Shown here: positions 17,783-26,268 of the stretch, one piece after another
Numbering within the stretch: the stretch's first letter is position 1
How the letters are laid out: every line of letters begins with the position of its first letter
Assembly: GCF_001636315.1 (NCBI RefSeq)
Contig: NZ_KV440949.1
Location: 3,590,973-3,654,972, forward strand
DNA length: 64,000 nt
DNA from: Neobacillus mesonae
GTDB taxonomy: Bacteria > Bacillota > Bacilli > Bacillales > Cytobacillaceae
Direction of reading: 5' to 3'
The notes under the pieces: model-generated
The model's input: only the letters and a program-made list of their open reading frames with translations
Database searches by the model: none
Told to the model about the DNA's origin: nothing
Position numbers and translations under genes: made by a program

Positions 17783-18060
17783 GTCTCATAGAAAGGTTCC
17801 ATGGGACAGAATCAGCTAAGAAATCGAAAAAACAATAGAAAGGTTCTATTGGTCAAAACCAGCTAAGGAATCGAAAAAAGTGTCTCATAGAAAGGTTCTA
17901 TGGGACAGTAACAGCTAAGAAATCGAAAAACCTGTCCCATAGGAAGAGTCTATGGGACAGAATCAGCTAAGAAATTGCAAAAACAGTCTCATAGAAAGGT
18001 TCTATAGACAGAACCAGCTAAGGAATCGCAAAAACAGTCTCATAGAAAGGTTCCAAGGAA
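17783..18060. repeat. Tandem array A, 52-bp period
   Basis: About six units starting GTCTCATAG or GTCCCATAG at 17783, ~17832 (truncated), 17882, 17934, 17986 and 18037. Full units are 52 bases (one is 51). Each has a hairpin, best at 17932-17960 (CTGTCCCATAG, 7-base loop, CTATGGGACAG), then a linker AATCAGCTAAGAAATCG and a run of A's. It lies between the 3' ends of convergent genes and is the same sequence family as array B (38452-38776). Confidence 0.9.
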
Positions 18061-18065
18061 CAAGT

Positions 18066-18644
18066 TTAATAGAAACTCTTAATATGATGGATTTTTAAAT
18101 CACCCCAGATTGATTTCCAATTCTTTTTTCTAAGGCGGTCTTCATAAATTTTGATCCTTTCTTTGGTCTCGGCAAAAAAAGGAGTCGGTTTTACCACAAA
18201 ATTAACAACATCATGAATTCCGCACGGGGCTGTAAGTATGACATTGTCTTCTGCATCTAATTTAACCCCTAAAGCTGTTGCGGTTTCCGGAAATTTAGAT
18301 ATAGCGTCAACAGAGGATGAATAAGGGTGAATATTATTTTTAACATGCATTCGTGCTTCGTTTTTAACCGACCAGGGAATATGAGGATTGAGGGTTCTGA
18401 GTTTTTCCTCAAGTTTCTTTTCTTCTGATTCATCCGTATTTACCGGGTCAAAATAGATGACATCAATATCTTGGAGAGGGGTTCTTTTACTGAAATTGTG
18501 TAAAGTATCCCATATTTTTGATCGAACAAAACCAGCGCAAACCCACCAATCTGGCAAATTCAATAATTTTGCTGCTTTTAATATATCCATCATCCATTTA
18601 TCTTCTTTTATAAGCGTTATAATTTTATCCTCATTCAATTCCAT
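18066..18644 (-). CDS. Nucleotidyltransferase-family protein (NTP_transf_6 type)
   Basis: ATG at 18644 (MELNEDKIITLIK) follows AAGGAGC; an open frame to 18686 overlaps the upstream gene and is not needed. The 192-residue protein contains WWVCAGFVRSKIWDTLH and DIDVIYFDP, the pattern of the uncharacterised nucleotidyltransferase-like family PF06042, including the paired Asp residues expected for metal binding. The substrate is unknown. It follows a GNAT gene closely and probably forms a two-gene operon with it, running leftward into array A. Confidence 0.8.
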   Translation of the reverse strand: MELNEDKIITLIKEDKWMMDILKAAKLLNLPDWWVCAGFVRSKIWDTLHNFSKRTPLQDIDVIYFDPVNTDESEEKKLEEKLRTLNPHIPWSVKNEARMHVKNNIHPYSSSVDAISKFPETATALGVKLDAEDNVILTAPCGIHDVVNFVVKPTPFFAETKERIKIYEDRLRKKNWKSIWGDLKIHHIKSFY

Positions 18645-18678
18645 TTGAAAATTGCTCCTTATAGCATTCATTAAATAA

Positions 18679-19155
18679 CTATTCATCCAAAATTTTTTCG
18701 AACATAACCATATCTAATGCTCTTATTCCATTTTCAAAAATAGGCTCAGGATAATCTTTAAAAAAGTCTTTTTTGATTTCAAACATTCTAAATCCGAGCT
18801 TTTGATAAAAGGCTAGATTTCCAATACTCGAATTGGCTGTTCCAACGATTATTTTCTTAATACCTTTTCTTTTGTAAAAACTAAAGGCTTTAGTAACAAC
18901 TAACTTTCCTAATCCCTTACCACGATGCTTAGGGTCTAGTGCGATATTTTTTAATTCAACCACTTGCTCCGAATGATAAGTAAACAAGGCAACTCCAATC
19001 ATTTCGTCTTCAAAGCGAATAGAAAACAGATCGCCATCATTTATGTACGTATTAACGGCTATTTCGCTTTCGTCAGCTAGAAGGAGATAATCTAAATATT
19101 GTAATCTATTCTGTTGATCAACTGGTTCTAATTTTATTTGGTGCAAAATTGTCAT
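18679..19155 (-). CDS. GNAT-family N-acetyltransferase
   Basis: The 158-residue protein shows the GNAT fold pattern: a central VELKNIALDPKHRGKGLGKLVV block (motif A, acetyl-CoA pyrophosphate loop R-G-K-G-L-G) and NLAFYQKLGFRMFEI (motif B). AAGGAGT precedes the ATG. The acceptor substrate is unknown. A degraded copy of its last ~17 codons is found at 30264-30322. Confidence 0.85.
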   Translation of the reverse strand: MTILHQIKLEPVDQQNRLQYLDYLLLADESEIAVNTYINDGDLFSIRFEDEMIGVALFTYHSEQVVELKNIALDPKHRGKGLGKLVVTKAFSFYKRKGIKKIIVGTANSSIGNLAFYQKLGFRMFEIKKDFFKDYPEPIFENGIRALDMVMFEKILDE

Positions 19156-19193
19156 AAGATACTCCTTTTTATTTATTAAATAACAGTTTGTTA

Positions 19194-19238
19194 GAAAAAG
19201 ACTAAGAAAATTTAACCTACTTACTAAGTCTTTTTTTA
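19194..19238. repeat. Inverted repeat; intergenic region 19156-19524
   Basis: AAAAAGACT (from 19194) and AGTCTTTTT (to 19238) can form a hairpin with T's at both ends, terminator-like, but it is upstream of the leftward GNAT gene with no rightward gene before it. A short frame reading AEDQENIMVAAFSLLNE at about 19371-19424 may be debris of a lost gene. I see nothing else in this gap. Confidence 0.4.
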
Positions 19239-19524
19239 GGATTTGTAAATCTCCACTTCGTAAAAGTATTATGCCTTACCTAATTTTATACTAAATTTGG
19301 AATTTTGAGTGATAAACATAATACTGGATTGTTTGCTAAAAGACGGGAAATATTAAATAAAAAACACCCGTTGCTGAAGATCAAGAAAATATCATGGTTG
19401 CTGCCTTTAGCTTGTTGAACGAATGAACCCGTTAGCTTCGGGGAAGAATGATCCCTCAAGGTTTTGATTGTTGTTAAAATGGCCACAATGCAGCTATAAT
19501 TTTTAATAAATAGGGGAGTGGAAT

Positions 19525-20121
19525 ATGGAAAATAACATTTTTGAACAGATTGCAAAAAGATATGATACAGAAGAAAGAATTGAATTAGCTAAAGTGATAG
19601 TTAAGGAAGTAAGGTCAGAACTACGAAATAGTAAATCAAAATCTTTAATAGACTATGGGAGTGGTACTGGTCTGGTTAGTTTAGAATTGTCAGATTTAGT
19701 AGGTTCTATTTTGTTGGTAGATTCATCAAAACAAATGCTGGAAGTTGCGGAAGTGAAAATTTCTTACAAAGGAATTACCAATTCAAAGGTGCTTTATTCA
19801 GATTTTACCCAAGAAACTCCTGAACTTAAGGCGGACATCGTTCTAATGTCACTAGTCCTTCTACATATTCCGGATACTAAAAAAATTTTACAAGAATTGT
19901 TCAACATTTTAAATAATGGCGGCAAGCTCATTATTATTGATTTTGACAAAAACGATAAAATACATCATCCGAAAGTTCATAACGGTTTTTCACATGAAGA
20001 ACTGAAAAAAGGATTATCCGAAGTTGGATTTAAATCAGTTGAAATTAAAACATTCTATCATGGTAATCGTATTTTTATGAATCAAGATGCCTCAATGTTT
20101 ATATCCAGTAGTATAAAGTGA
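19525..20121 (+). CDS. Class I SAM-dependent methyltransferase
   Basis: The 198-residue protein has motif I as DYGSGTGLVSLEL (residues ~43-55), an acidic motif II in ILLVDSSKQML, and post-I/III elements DIVLMSLVLLHI and GGKLIIIDFDKN. GGGGAGTGG precedes the ATG. This is the small-molecule methyltransferase fold; the substrate is not readable. It stands alone between gaps. Confidence 0.85.
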   Translation: MENNIFEQIAKRYDTEERIELAKVIVKEVRSELRNSKSKSLIDYGSGTGLVSLELSDLVGSILLVDSSKQMLEVAEVKISYKGITNSKVLYSDFTQETPELKADIVLMSLVLLHIPDTKKILQELFNILNNGGKLIIIDFDKNDKIHHPKVHNGFSHEELKKGLSEVGFKSVEIKTFYHGNRIFMNQDASMFISSSIK

Positions 20122-20262
20122 TTTCTTGTTTTTTATTTCTTAGTTCAGGCTAGCCTGACCATTGCTTCCTAATAAACTTAATTGAATCTGCACAAAGGGT
20201 TTACAAGGCTTTAACATTCGGATGATATGATTGGTTTATCAACGAATGAGGAGGCAGTTTAA

Positions 20263-21060
20263 ATGAACGTGCGTGCAATATTTATTGATATGGATGGTAC
20301 ACTGCTAAAAGCCTCTAACACTATTTCAAGCCGAAACATGGAAGCTATTTATAGGCTCATTCATCAGGGAGTCAAGGTTTTTCTGGCTACTGGCCGTCAC
20401 TATGAAGTGACAGCTCCCTACCATAAAGAACTTGGATTGCAAACTCCAATGATCTGTTTAAATGGCGCCTCTATTCACGATGCAGTAACTGGAAGAGCCA
20501 TGGAAATGACAACTGTTCAACTGAATCAAGAACGATTTCACCAACTGACCGATGATATTCCGTGCAATGTGATGATCCATACAGCAAATGGACTATATTG
20601 TAAGGAATTAAATGAGGAAATTAATTATTGGACAAATGTTGGGCAAATTCCGCCTCGGTATATTGGCGATTTAAGACAGGCAAATTACCAAGATGTTCTT
20701 AAATATAGTGTCAGAACAGGTGCGCCAAGTCATGAACTTTCCACTTTGTTTGTAAAGGAAGCAGAAGTCATCAATTGGAATGATGGGTTTGAACTGGTTG
20801 CTCCTAATGTCTCCAAATGGTCTGCGATAAAAAGCTTACTTCGTGAATATCGAATTAGCGCAAATGAAGTCGCAGCCATTGGAGACGGCCCCAATGATAT
20901 ACAGATGCTTCGTCATGCCGGTACCGGTGTGGCAATGGGGAACGCGAGCGAAGTGGTTAAAGCAGCAGCTGATTTTGTTACGGAACACCACGAAAGTGAT
21001 GGATTGGCTGAGTTTATTGAACGTTATCTTCTTAAATCATATGAATCAATTGTGATTTAG
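20263..21060 (+). CDS. Cof-type HAD-IIB family phosphatase
   Basis: HAD motif I is FIDMDGTLL (nucleophile Asp at residue 8), motif II is in VKVFLATGRH, and motif IV is AAIGDGPNDIQMLRHAGTGVAMGNA. A C2-type cap lies between. Length (265) and layout match Cof/YidA-type sugar phosphatases of the cytoplasm. GAGGAGG lies ahead of the ATG. The exact substrate is unknown. Monocistronic, with a terminator-like hairpin at 21218. Confidence 0.9.
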   Translation: MNVRAIFIDMDGTLLKASNTISSRNMEAIYRLIHQGVKVFLATGRHYEVTAPYHKELGLQTPMICLNGASIHDAVTGRAMEMTTVQLNQERFHQLTDDIPCNVMIHTANGLYCKELNEEINYWTNVGQIPPRYIGDLRQANYQDVLKYSVRTGAPSHELSTLFVKEAEVINWNDGFELVAPNVSKWSAIKSLLREYRISANEVAAIGDGPNDIQMLRHAGTGVAMGNASEVVKAAADFVTEHHESDGLAEFIERYLLKSYESIVI

Positions 21061-21217
21061 TGTTATTTTATATACTCAATTGGTGGTATCAGCATGTAGT
21101 ACAGCCGACAGTTTCAATCGAAGAGGCAGAAAATCTTCGTGTATTATTTCTTATAAAAACAATATGAACTAATATTAAAGAAGCTTGTTGATATAGTCTA
21201 AACTGTATTTATAAGCT

Positions 21218-21248
21218 AAAAAAGGGCCTAGAGCTCTTTATTTTTTTA
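21218..21248 (+). terminator. Probable terminator in the 21061-21374 gap
   Basis: AAAGGGC and AGCTCTTT form a short hairpin (one G-U pair) followed by ATTTTTTT. Upstream, 21086-21170 holds a short frame (YQHVVQPTVSIEEAEN) that may be gene debris; I cannot identify it. Confidence 0.5.
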
Positions 21249-21374
21249 TACTGCATCAGCTTATATCAGCAAATACTTAACTGTGCCAGGCATTCTGGCT
21301 CTAGGTAACTGATAGCCTGCACTATTCTAACTATATTTTTAAAAAAGGGCAATAATCTGCCCTTTCTGACATTA

Positions 21375-21758
21375 ATGCAAACGTCTAAAGGAATTCATGA
21401 TCGAATAAAAGAAGAAATGGCAAAAAACAAGCTAGGTATTACGGAATTTTCTGTTTTAGAGGTGCTTTATCAAAAAGGAAAACAAACAATTCAACAAATT
21501 GGAAATTGCATCTTAATCTCGAGTGGTTCAATGACCTATTGTTTAGACAAGCTAGAAAAAAAAGGATTATTAAGTCGAATTGCATGCCCAGATGACCGCC
21601 GAGCGATTCATGTGATATTAACTGATGAAGGAAATAAATTGATGGATGAAATCATGCCTAAATATCTAGAGTTAGTCGATCATTTGTTTGATTCATTAAA
21701 TTCTGATGCGGCGGAGACATTGGTGCATCTGTTGAAAAAAGTAAGGAATGAAGTTTAA
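21375..21758 (+). CDS. MarR-family regulator, MhqR-like
   Basis: The 127-residue product has the MarR winged helix: ITEFSVLEVLYQKGKQTIQQIG, SGSMTYCLDKLEKKGLLSR, then the wing CPDDRRAIHVILTDEG. It resembles MhqR, the quinone-sensing repressor of B. subtilis, and the neighbourhood (FMN reductase, MhqD-like esterase, ring-cleaving dioxygenases) is the Mhq gene set. Perfect or near copies of the TATCTC-N6-GAGATA MhqR operator lie at 21779, 22140, 22209 and 28826. The N-terminus is about 15-20 residues shorter than usual and the ATG has no good ribosome site, so the start may be damaged or non-canonical. Confidence 0.75.
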   Translation: MQTSKGIHDRIKEEMAKNKLGITEFSVLEVLYQKGKQTIQQIGNCILISSGSMTYCLDKLEKKGLLSRIACPDDRRAIHVILTDEGNKLMDEIMPKYLELVDHLFDSLNSDAAETLVHLLKKVRNEV

Positions 21759-21778
21759 ACGAGGATTTTTTTACAAAC

Positions 21779-21800
21779 AATATCTCAAATTTGAGATATT
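21779..21800. promoter_or_regulatory. MhqR-type operator 1
   Basis: A 22-bp perfect palindrome with TATCTC-AAATTT-GAGATA in its centre. It matches the MhqR operator described for B. subtilis (tATCTcgaAtTCgAGATa). It lies between the regulator gene and a broken dioxygenase gene. Confidence 0.8.
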
Positions 21801-21821
21801 GGAATTTAGGGGGAATTTAAG

Positions 21822-22080
21822 ATGATAAAGATTGGAAAAAGTTTTTGCAATCAAATGGATATGGCGTTACCTCGTACAAGATTGAAATTACTTTAATGCT
21901 ATTTACTTTAAAGAACATGGAAAAATACTATTTGAAATTGCAACTGATCCTCCTGGATTTGCTCATGATGAATCCGTGGCAACAATGGGGAAAAAATAAA
22001 TGTTACCTAGACAGTACGAAAAATATAGAGGGCAGATTGAACGAGGGATGCTGCATTTTGAAGTAAGAGGACTAGATTGA
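21822..22080 (+). pseudogene. Ring-cleaving dioxygenase remnant 1
   Basis: A GGGGGAA site and ATG are followed by codons that, across frameshifts, spell pieces of the C-terminal half of an MhqA/MhqO-type dioxygenase: DWKKFLQSNGYGV, then [19 protein letters not shown] and [11 protein letters not shown], then a last piece LPRQYEKYRGQIERG ending at 22080. The N-terminal domain is missing. It kept its operator (21779) and ribosome site, so the promoter end is intact while the body is deleted. Confidence 0.75.
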
Positions 22081-22109
22081 TTTCGGGGTCAGTTCCTTGG
22101 TATTAAATG

Positions 22110-22226
22110 TTGACAACCAAAGTCGATATATGCTAAATTTATCTCGAAACAGAGATAACGTAATTCGAGATAACATTTTTAACTTCATTAATTATTTTTT
22201 TGAAATTATATCTCAGATTCGAGGCT
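22110..22226 (+). promoter_or_regulatory. Promoter with MhqR-type operators 2-4 for the FMN reductase gene
   Basis: TTGACA (22110) and TAAATT (22134) form a promoter with an 18-base spacer. Operator TATCTC-GAAACA-GAGATA follows at 22140-22157, then a half-site TTCGAGATA at 22164-22172 and a third dyad TATCTC-AGATTC-GAGGCT at 22209-22226, just before the ribosome site. Multiple operators suggest strong repression until quinones or other electrophiles are present. Confidence 0.8.
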
Positions 22227-22248
22227 TTTAAGGAGGTGGAATAATCAA

Positions 22249-22842
22249 ATGGGATTTTTTAATAAATTATTTGGATCAAAACAAGAGGAGGATGATAATA
22301 TGACACAATTAAACATTGGAATTATTTTAGGTTCAACACGTGAAGGGCGTGTAAGTCCACAAGTGGGAGAATGGGTAAAAGAAATCGCAGATAAACGTGG
22401 GGATGCAAACTACACAATTATCGATATCGCTGATTATAAATTACCATTACTAGGTGAAGCAGGAGGAGATGCCTCGGGTGCGGCTGCATGGTCTGAAATT
22501 ATTGCGGCTCAAGACGGCTTCATTTTCATCGTACAAGAATACAACCACTCCATCACAGGAGCTCTTAAAAATGCTTTAGATTATCTTCGTGAAGAATGGA
22601 ACAACAAAGCTGCAGGTATCGTCTCTTACGGTTCAGTTGGCGGCGCACGGGCAGCGGAACATTTACGTGGCATTTTAGGTGAATTGTTAGTAGCAGATGT
22701 TCGTGTTCACCCTGCGTTATCATTATTTACAGACTTTGAAAACGGCACGGATTTCAAACCAAAAGCCGTTCAAGAAGATTCAGTCAATCAAATGTTAGAT
22801 CAATTAATCCCTTGGTCAAAGGCATTATTCACTATCAGATAA
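22249..22842 (+). CDS. NADPH-dependent FMN reductase family protein
   Basis: The 197-residue flavodoxin-fold enzyme shows the FMN-binding GIILGSTREGRVSPQVGEWV loop, the PLL segment, FIFIVQEYNHSITGALKNALD and VSYGSVGGARAAEHLRG typical of the family. Two starts are possible: ATG at 22249 behind AAGGAGGTGG and an inner ATG at 22300 behind GAGGAGG, giving a 180-residue protein of usual family length. The extra 17 residues (MGFFNKLFGSKQEEDDN) are atypical. Its role is probably two-electron reduction of quinones or azo compounds, as for AzoR-type enzymes in the MhqR regulon. Confidence 0.87.
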   Translation: MGFFNKLFGSKQEEDDNMTQLNIGIILGSTREGRVSPQVGEWVKEIADKRGDANYTIIDIADYKLPLLGEAGGDASGAAAWSEIIAAQDGFIFIVQEYNHSITGALKNALDYLREEWNNKAAGIVSYGSVGGARAAEHLRGILGELLVADVRVHPALSLFTDFENGTDFKPKAVQEDSVNQMLDQLIPWSKALFTIR

Positions 22843-22858
22843 TGTAAAGAATCAAATT

Positions 22859-22891
22859 ACAACATGTGCATTTGTATAATGCACATGTTGT
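22859..22891 (+). terminator. Perfect hairpin after the FMN reductase gene
   Basis: ACAACATGTGCAT and ATGCACATGTTGT form a 13-bp stem. The T-run after it is poor (CCCTTAATAA), so termination may be weak. Confidence 0.6.
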
Positions 22892-23098
22892 CCCTTAATA
22901 AATCAATATGAAAGTTGAGCGAATCGTTATCAAGCAAATTGAAGGATACGCTCAGAAGTCATATTAAGGAAAAATAATAAAGAGAGTAAGTAGTGGCAAA
23001 ATAAAATTAGCAGAAGATCAAAGGGTGTTTCTTAATAGCAGATTGATACCGTTTATAGTAAGAAAACTAGACTAATTTTACGAAAAGAAGTGATTTCT

Positions 23099-23707
23099 TT
23101 GCTGTCAATTGATCCAGCCTCATTGTCTGAACGAGAAAATTATAAATTTCTAATAGGCAGCATCATAACTAGGCCAATTGCTTTCGGTCACAACGATTTC
23201 GAAAGATGGAGTTTTGAATGGTGCACCATTTAGCTATTTTAATATCGTATCATCCAATCCTCCGATGATTTCTTTATCTTTCAAGCGTTCATCGGGGAGA
23301 CAAAAGGATACAGCAAGAAACATCTTCGAATCCAGGCAATTTGTGGTTCATATCGTAGACGAACAAAATATTAAAAAGATAAATAAAACAGCTGCAAGCC
23401 TTCCTCCTGACGAGAGTGAGATTGAAATAGCTAACTTAACTCCAGTAGAAAGTGTGAAAATTTCAGTTCCTGGAGTTAATGAAGCAAAAATCAGAATGGA
23501 GTGTTCATCAGAGCATTCCTTAGAATTGGGAAACTCGGATACTCCAGGGTGTGACCTGATTATAGGAAAAGTTGATCAGTTTTATATTGAAAGCGACATT
23601 TATGAAAATGGAAGAATCAATCCAAGGGGTTAGCTGCTGTATCCCGATTGGCCGGAAATAATTACGCTAAAATTGGTGAGATTTTTGAAGTAAATAGACC
23701 TAAATAG
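23099..23707 (+). pseudogene. Flavin reductase-like (FMN-split-barrel) protein, frameshifted
   Basis: Read across two frameshifts, the sequence encodes a flavin reductase-like domain protein: LSIDPASLSERENYKFLIG and SIITRPIAF, then VTTISKDGVLNGAPFSYF, SSNPPMISLSF, up to GRINPRG and LAAVSRLAGNNYAKIGEIF. One extra G near 23186 breaks the frame after RPIAF, and one missing base near 23630 creates TAG after PRG. Both breaks are single-base, so either recent inactivation or sequence errors could explain them. It lies between the FMN reductase and the esterase, as part of the same stress block. Confidence 0.8.
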
Positions 23708-23741
23708 TTTCATAATCACACATTTATGGAGGAGAAAAATA

Positions 23742-24353
23742 ATGAAACACATATTCAATAAAGGGCAAGATCCAACAAAACCAACATTATTATTGCTTCA
23801 TGGTACTGGTGGCAATGAATTAGATCTGTTGCCACTTGCGGGGAGAATTGACGATAAAGCTTCTGTCTTAAGTGTTCGAGGGAATGTATTAGAAAATGGT
23901 ATGCCACGATTCTTTCGAAGATTAGCTGAAGGAGTATTCGATGAAGAGGACCTTGTTTTCCGAACAAAAGAATTAAATGGGTTTCTTGATGAAGCGGCAG
24001 AAAAGTATGGTTTAGACCGGGATAATATTGTTGCTATTGGTTATTCAAATGGAGCCAATATAGCTGCGAGTTTATTATTTCACTATCAAAATGCATTAAA
24101 AGGCGCGATTCTTCATCATCCATTGGTACCTAGAAAAGGAATTGAACTTCCTGACTTATCAGGTAAGTCTGTGTTTATTGCTGCTGGGACAAATGATCCG
24201 ATCTGCTCTCCAATGGAATCATCTGAATTACAATCGTTACTAGAAAAGGCTCATGCAAATGTAGAGCTTCATTGGGAGAATAGAGGTCATCAATTAACAC
24301 TGCAAGAAGTAGAAGCAGCAGGAATTTGGTATCGCAAAGTAATAAGTAAATAA
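23742..24353 (+). CDS. mhqD: MhqD-like carboxylesterase/hydrolase
   Basis: A 203-residue alpha/beta hydrolase with LLLHGTGGNELDLLPLA (oxyanion region), nucleophile Ser in AIGYSNGANIA, Asp in AAGTNDPICS and His in NRGHQLT, so the triad is complete. It closely follows the pattern of B. subtilis MhqD, a hydrolase induced by methylhydroquinone and catechol. ATG follows TGGAGGAG. It sits behind the broken flavin reductase gene and is closed by a terminator. I see no MhqR operator directly upstream, so it may depend on transcription from the 22110 promoter. Confidence 0.88.
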   Translation: MKHIFNKGQDPTKPTLLLLHGTGGNELDLLPLAGRIDDKASVLSVRGNVLENGMPRFFRRLAEGVFDEEDLVFRTKELNGFLDEAAEKYGLDRDNIVAIGYSNGANIAASLLFHYQNALKGAILHHPLVPRKGIELPDLSGKSVFIAAGTNDPICSPMESSELQSLLEKAHANVELHWENRGHQLTLQEVEAAGIWYRKVISK

Positions 24354-24380
24354 TGGATCAAACCAAATAGGAAAAGACAA

Positions 24381-24439
24381 AAGAGGCTGTACCAAAAGGG
24401 CGTTGAAAATGACCTTTTTGGGTCCAGCTTCTTTTTTTA
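24381..24439 (+). terminator. Intrinsic terminator; rest of 24354-24688 otherwise empty
   Basis: GAGGCTGTACC-AAAAGG pairs with CCTTTTTGGGTCCAGCTTC, followed by seven T's. On the minus strand 24455-24540 reads LEKLCYKIENGIPLAIPYTY without a start; it may be debris of an unidentified gene. No operator is visible before the ohr gene. Confidence 0.75.
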
Positions 24440-24688
24440 ACTATTAAATCTTCAACAGTCAGGACTTTTTCGAATTCTTTATAAGTGTATGGAATGGCTA
24501 ACGGGATGCCATTTTCAATCTTATAACATAATTTCTCCAGCTAGAAACATACTTCAACCATTTTATCCCGGAAGATTGGTTTAAGTTTTTACTATTTTGA
24601 ATTCCTTATCGGGATATCAATTTAAAGTGAAGGAAATAATAAGCAGGGAAAAAATGAAAATTTAACAAGTAAGGAGAAAAACGAAACA

Positions 24689-25117
24689 ATGACTCAACAA
24701 CCCTTATTTACATCATCTGCAACAGCTGTTGGAGGAAGACAAGGCAGAGTTGAATCGAGTGATGGCAATATAAAATTTGATCTAGCAATGCCGGGATCTC
24801 CCCGAGCGAAAGAGTTACCAAACGCTACAAATCCTGAACAATTATTCGCGGCTGGATACTCTGCTTGTTTTGATGGAGCTTTACAGCATATGGCTAGGAA
24901 AGCACATATAAAATTCGAATCACAAGTAACAGCAAATGTTAGTTTCTTAAAAGATGAAGATGATCAAGGATATAAAATTGCTGTAACATTGCAAATAAAA
25001 GGAACTGGTATTGAAAAAGAAAAATTAGAAGACCTTGTACATAAGGCGCACGAATTCTGCCCATATTCAAAGGCAACAAGAGGGAATATTGAAGTAACTC
25101 TAGAGGTTATTGAATAA
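24689..25117 (+). CDS. ohr: Organic hydroperoxide resistance protein Ohr (OsmC family)
   Basis: A 142-residue OsmC/Ohr protein with both redox cysteines in family context: AAGYSACFDGALQHMA and HEFCPYSKATRGN, plus the N-terminal GGRQGRVES and DGNIKFDLAMPGSP blocks. It is a thiol peroxidase that reduces organic hydroperoxides in the cytoplasm. AAGGAGAAAAACGA precedes the ATG. Ohr genes are usually controlled by OhrR; the only MarR gene here is the MhqR-like one at 21375. Its presence agrees with the electrophile/peroxide stress theme. Confidence 0.93.
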   Translation: MTQQPLFTSSATAVGGRQGRVESSDGNIKFDLAMPGSPRAKELPNATNPEQLFAAGYSACFDGALQHMARKAHIKFESQVTANVSFLKDEDDQGYKIAVTLQIKGTGIEKEKLEDLVHKAHEFCPYSKATRGNIEVTLEVIE

Positions 25118-25172
25118 TACTGATTCGATAGTTTAGATCTTTTTTACAAAAAAGAAAAGGAGAATGAGAACT

Positions 25173-25796
25173 ATGTCAAATGTAAAGCTTGCTATCATCT
25201 ACTATAGTTCGACAGGTACAAATTATCAATTAGCTCAATGGGCTGCAGATGGGGCACAGGAGGCTAAAGCGGAGGTCAAAGTATTAAAAGTACCAGAATT
25301 AGCTCCTCAATCTGTTATTGATTCCAATCCCGCATGGAAAAACTATGTTGAGGAAGTTGCAGTATGTGTTCCAACTGTATCACTTAGTGATTTAGAATGG
25401 GCAGATGCCATAATTTTTAGTGTACCAACCCGATTTGGTAATATGCCATCTCAAATGAAACAGTTCTTAGATACAACCGGTGGTCTTTGGTTTAATGGAA
25501 AACTGGTGAACAAAGTGGTCAGTGCTATGGCCTCTGCACAAAACCCCCATGGTGGCCAGGAAGCTACAATTTTATCATTATATACAACGTTGCATCATTG
25601 GGGAGCTATTGTTGCAGCTCCAGGGTATACAAACCAAGTCATTTTCGGGGCTGGTGGAAATCCGTATGGAACAAGTGTAACGGTGGATCAGTCGGGTAAG
25701 ATGGTTGAAGATGTTCGTGCCATCCAAGATGCTGTCAAACATCAGGCAAAACGCACTGTTACAATTGCAGAATGGGTAAAAAAACCAAATCAATAA
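25173..25796 (+). CDS. wrbA: NAD(P)H:quinone oxidoreductase, WrbA type
   Basis: The ATG at 25173 (MSNVKLAIIYYSS) is better placed behind AAAAGGAG than the ATG at 25164. The 207-residue flavodoxin-like enzyme has the YYSSTGTNYQLAQWAADGA FMN loop, VPTRFGNMPSQMKQFLDTTGGLW and the AQNPHGGQEATILSLYTTLHHWGA block typical of WrbA. It reduces quinones by two electrons with FMN. It is cotranscribed or adjacent to ohr (55-base gap) and ends in a terminator at 25805. Confidence 0.92.
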   Translation: MSNVKLAIIYYSSTGTNYQLAQWAADGAQEAKAEVKVLKVPELAPQSVIDSNPAWKNYVEEVAVCVPTVSLSDLEWADAIIFSVPTRFGNMPSQMKQFLDTTGGLWFNGKLVNKVVSAMASAQNPHGGQEATILSLYTTLHHWGAIVAAPGYTNQVIFGAGGNPYGTSVTVDQSGKMVEDVRAIQDAVKHQAKRTVTIAEWVKKPNQ

Positions 25797-25804
25797 TTTT
25801 TTAA

Positions 25805-25836
25805 TAAAAAACTAATTGGAACTCCAATTAGTTTTT
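25805..25836 (+). terminator. Intrinsic terminator
   Basis: AAAAACTAATTGG-AACT-CCAATTAGTTTTT, a long A/T-flanked perfect stem. Confidence 0.9.
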
Positions 25837-26199
25837 CTATTTATAGCCAAAGAATTTTTTTAATACAAAACTAATAATGGTCTTAAGCAAAATCATTAAT
25901 CCCTTTTCTTCCGTATTGAAACCCAAACATCTCATTAGTATAAATAACTCCCAATCCGTAAGCACCTCCGTGCTGCCTAATAGTAACATACCGGCGATGA
26001 CAATTTTTCCTTTTCCATATGCATTGATTCGACTTACTACTCTTGGATCATCCCATGCGTTCATCGTTGTTCGATCAATAGGATTTTGATCAGGAAAGAC
26101 TGATTGGATTTCCAATAAAGTTTTACCGCTGAAAGTTGCCGCGGTTCTTGACGTCAATATAGTAGGGATACCGCATAATTTCGCGGTTTTTGCAAACAG
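25837..26199 (-). pseudogene. Isochorismatase-family hydrolase fragment
   Basis: The minus strand reads LFAKTAKLCGIPTILTSRTA and then TFSGKTLLEIQSVFPDQNPI, DRTTMNAWDDPRVV, GKGKIVIAG, which is the middle of a YcaC-like isochorismatase-family cysteine hydrolase. A stop lies just before this stretch, and after GKGKIVIAG the frame shifts into unrelated sequence and loses the catalytic-Cys region. Both ends are therefore missing. A possible local start at 26157 (MTSRTAATF) would give only a 106-residue non-functional piece. Confidence 0.75.
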
Positions 26200-26268
26200 T
26201 TAATAATAGGTATAAATAATTTTTTGGAGGTAATTTTAAAAATATTAATCAAAAAAGGATGATACCTA

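Noticed and set aside
19286..19510. T-box leader before the methyltransferase gene
   Set aside because: No AGGGTGGNACCGCG-type T-box core is found and the downstream gene is not an amino-acid or tRNA-synthetase gene.
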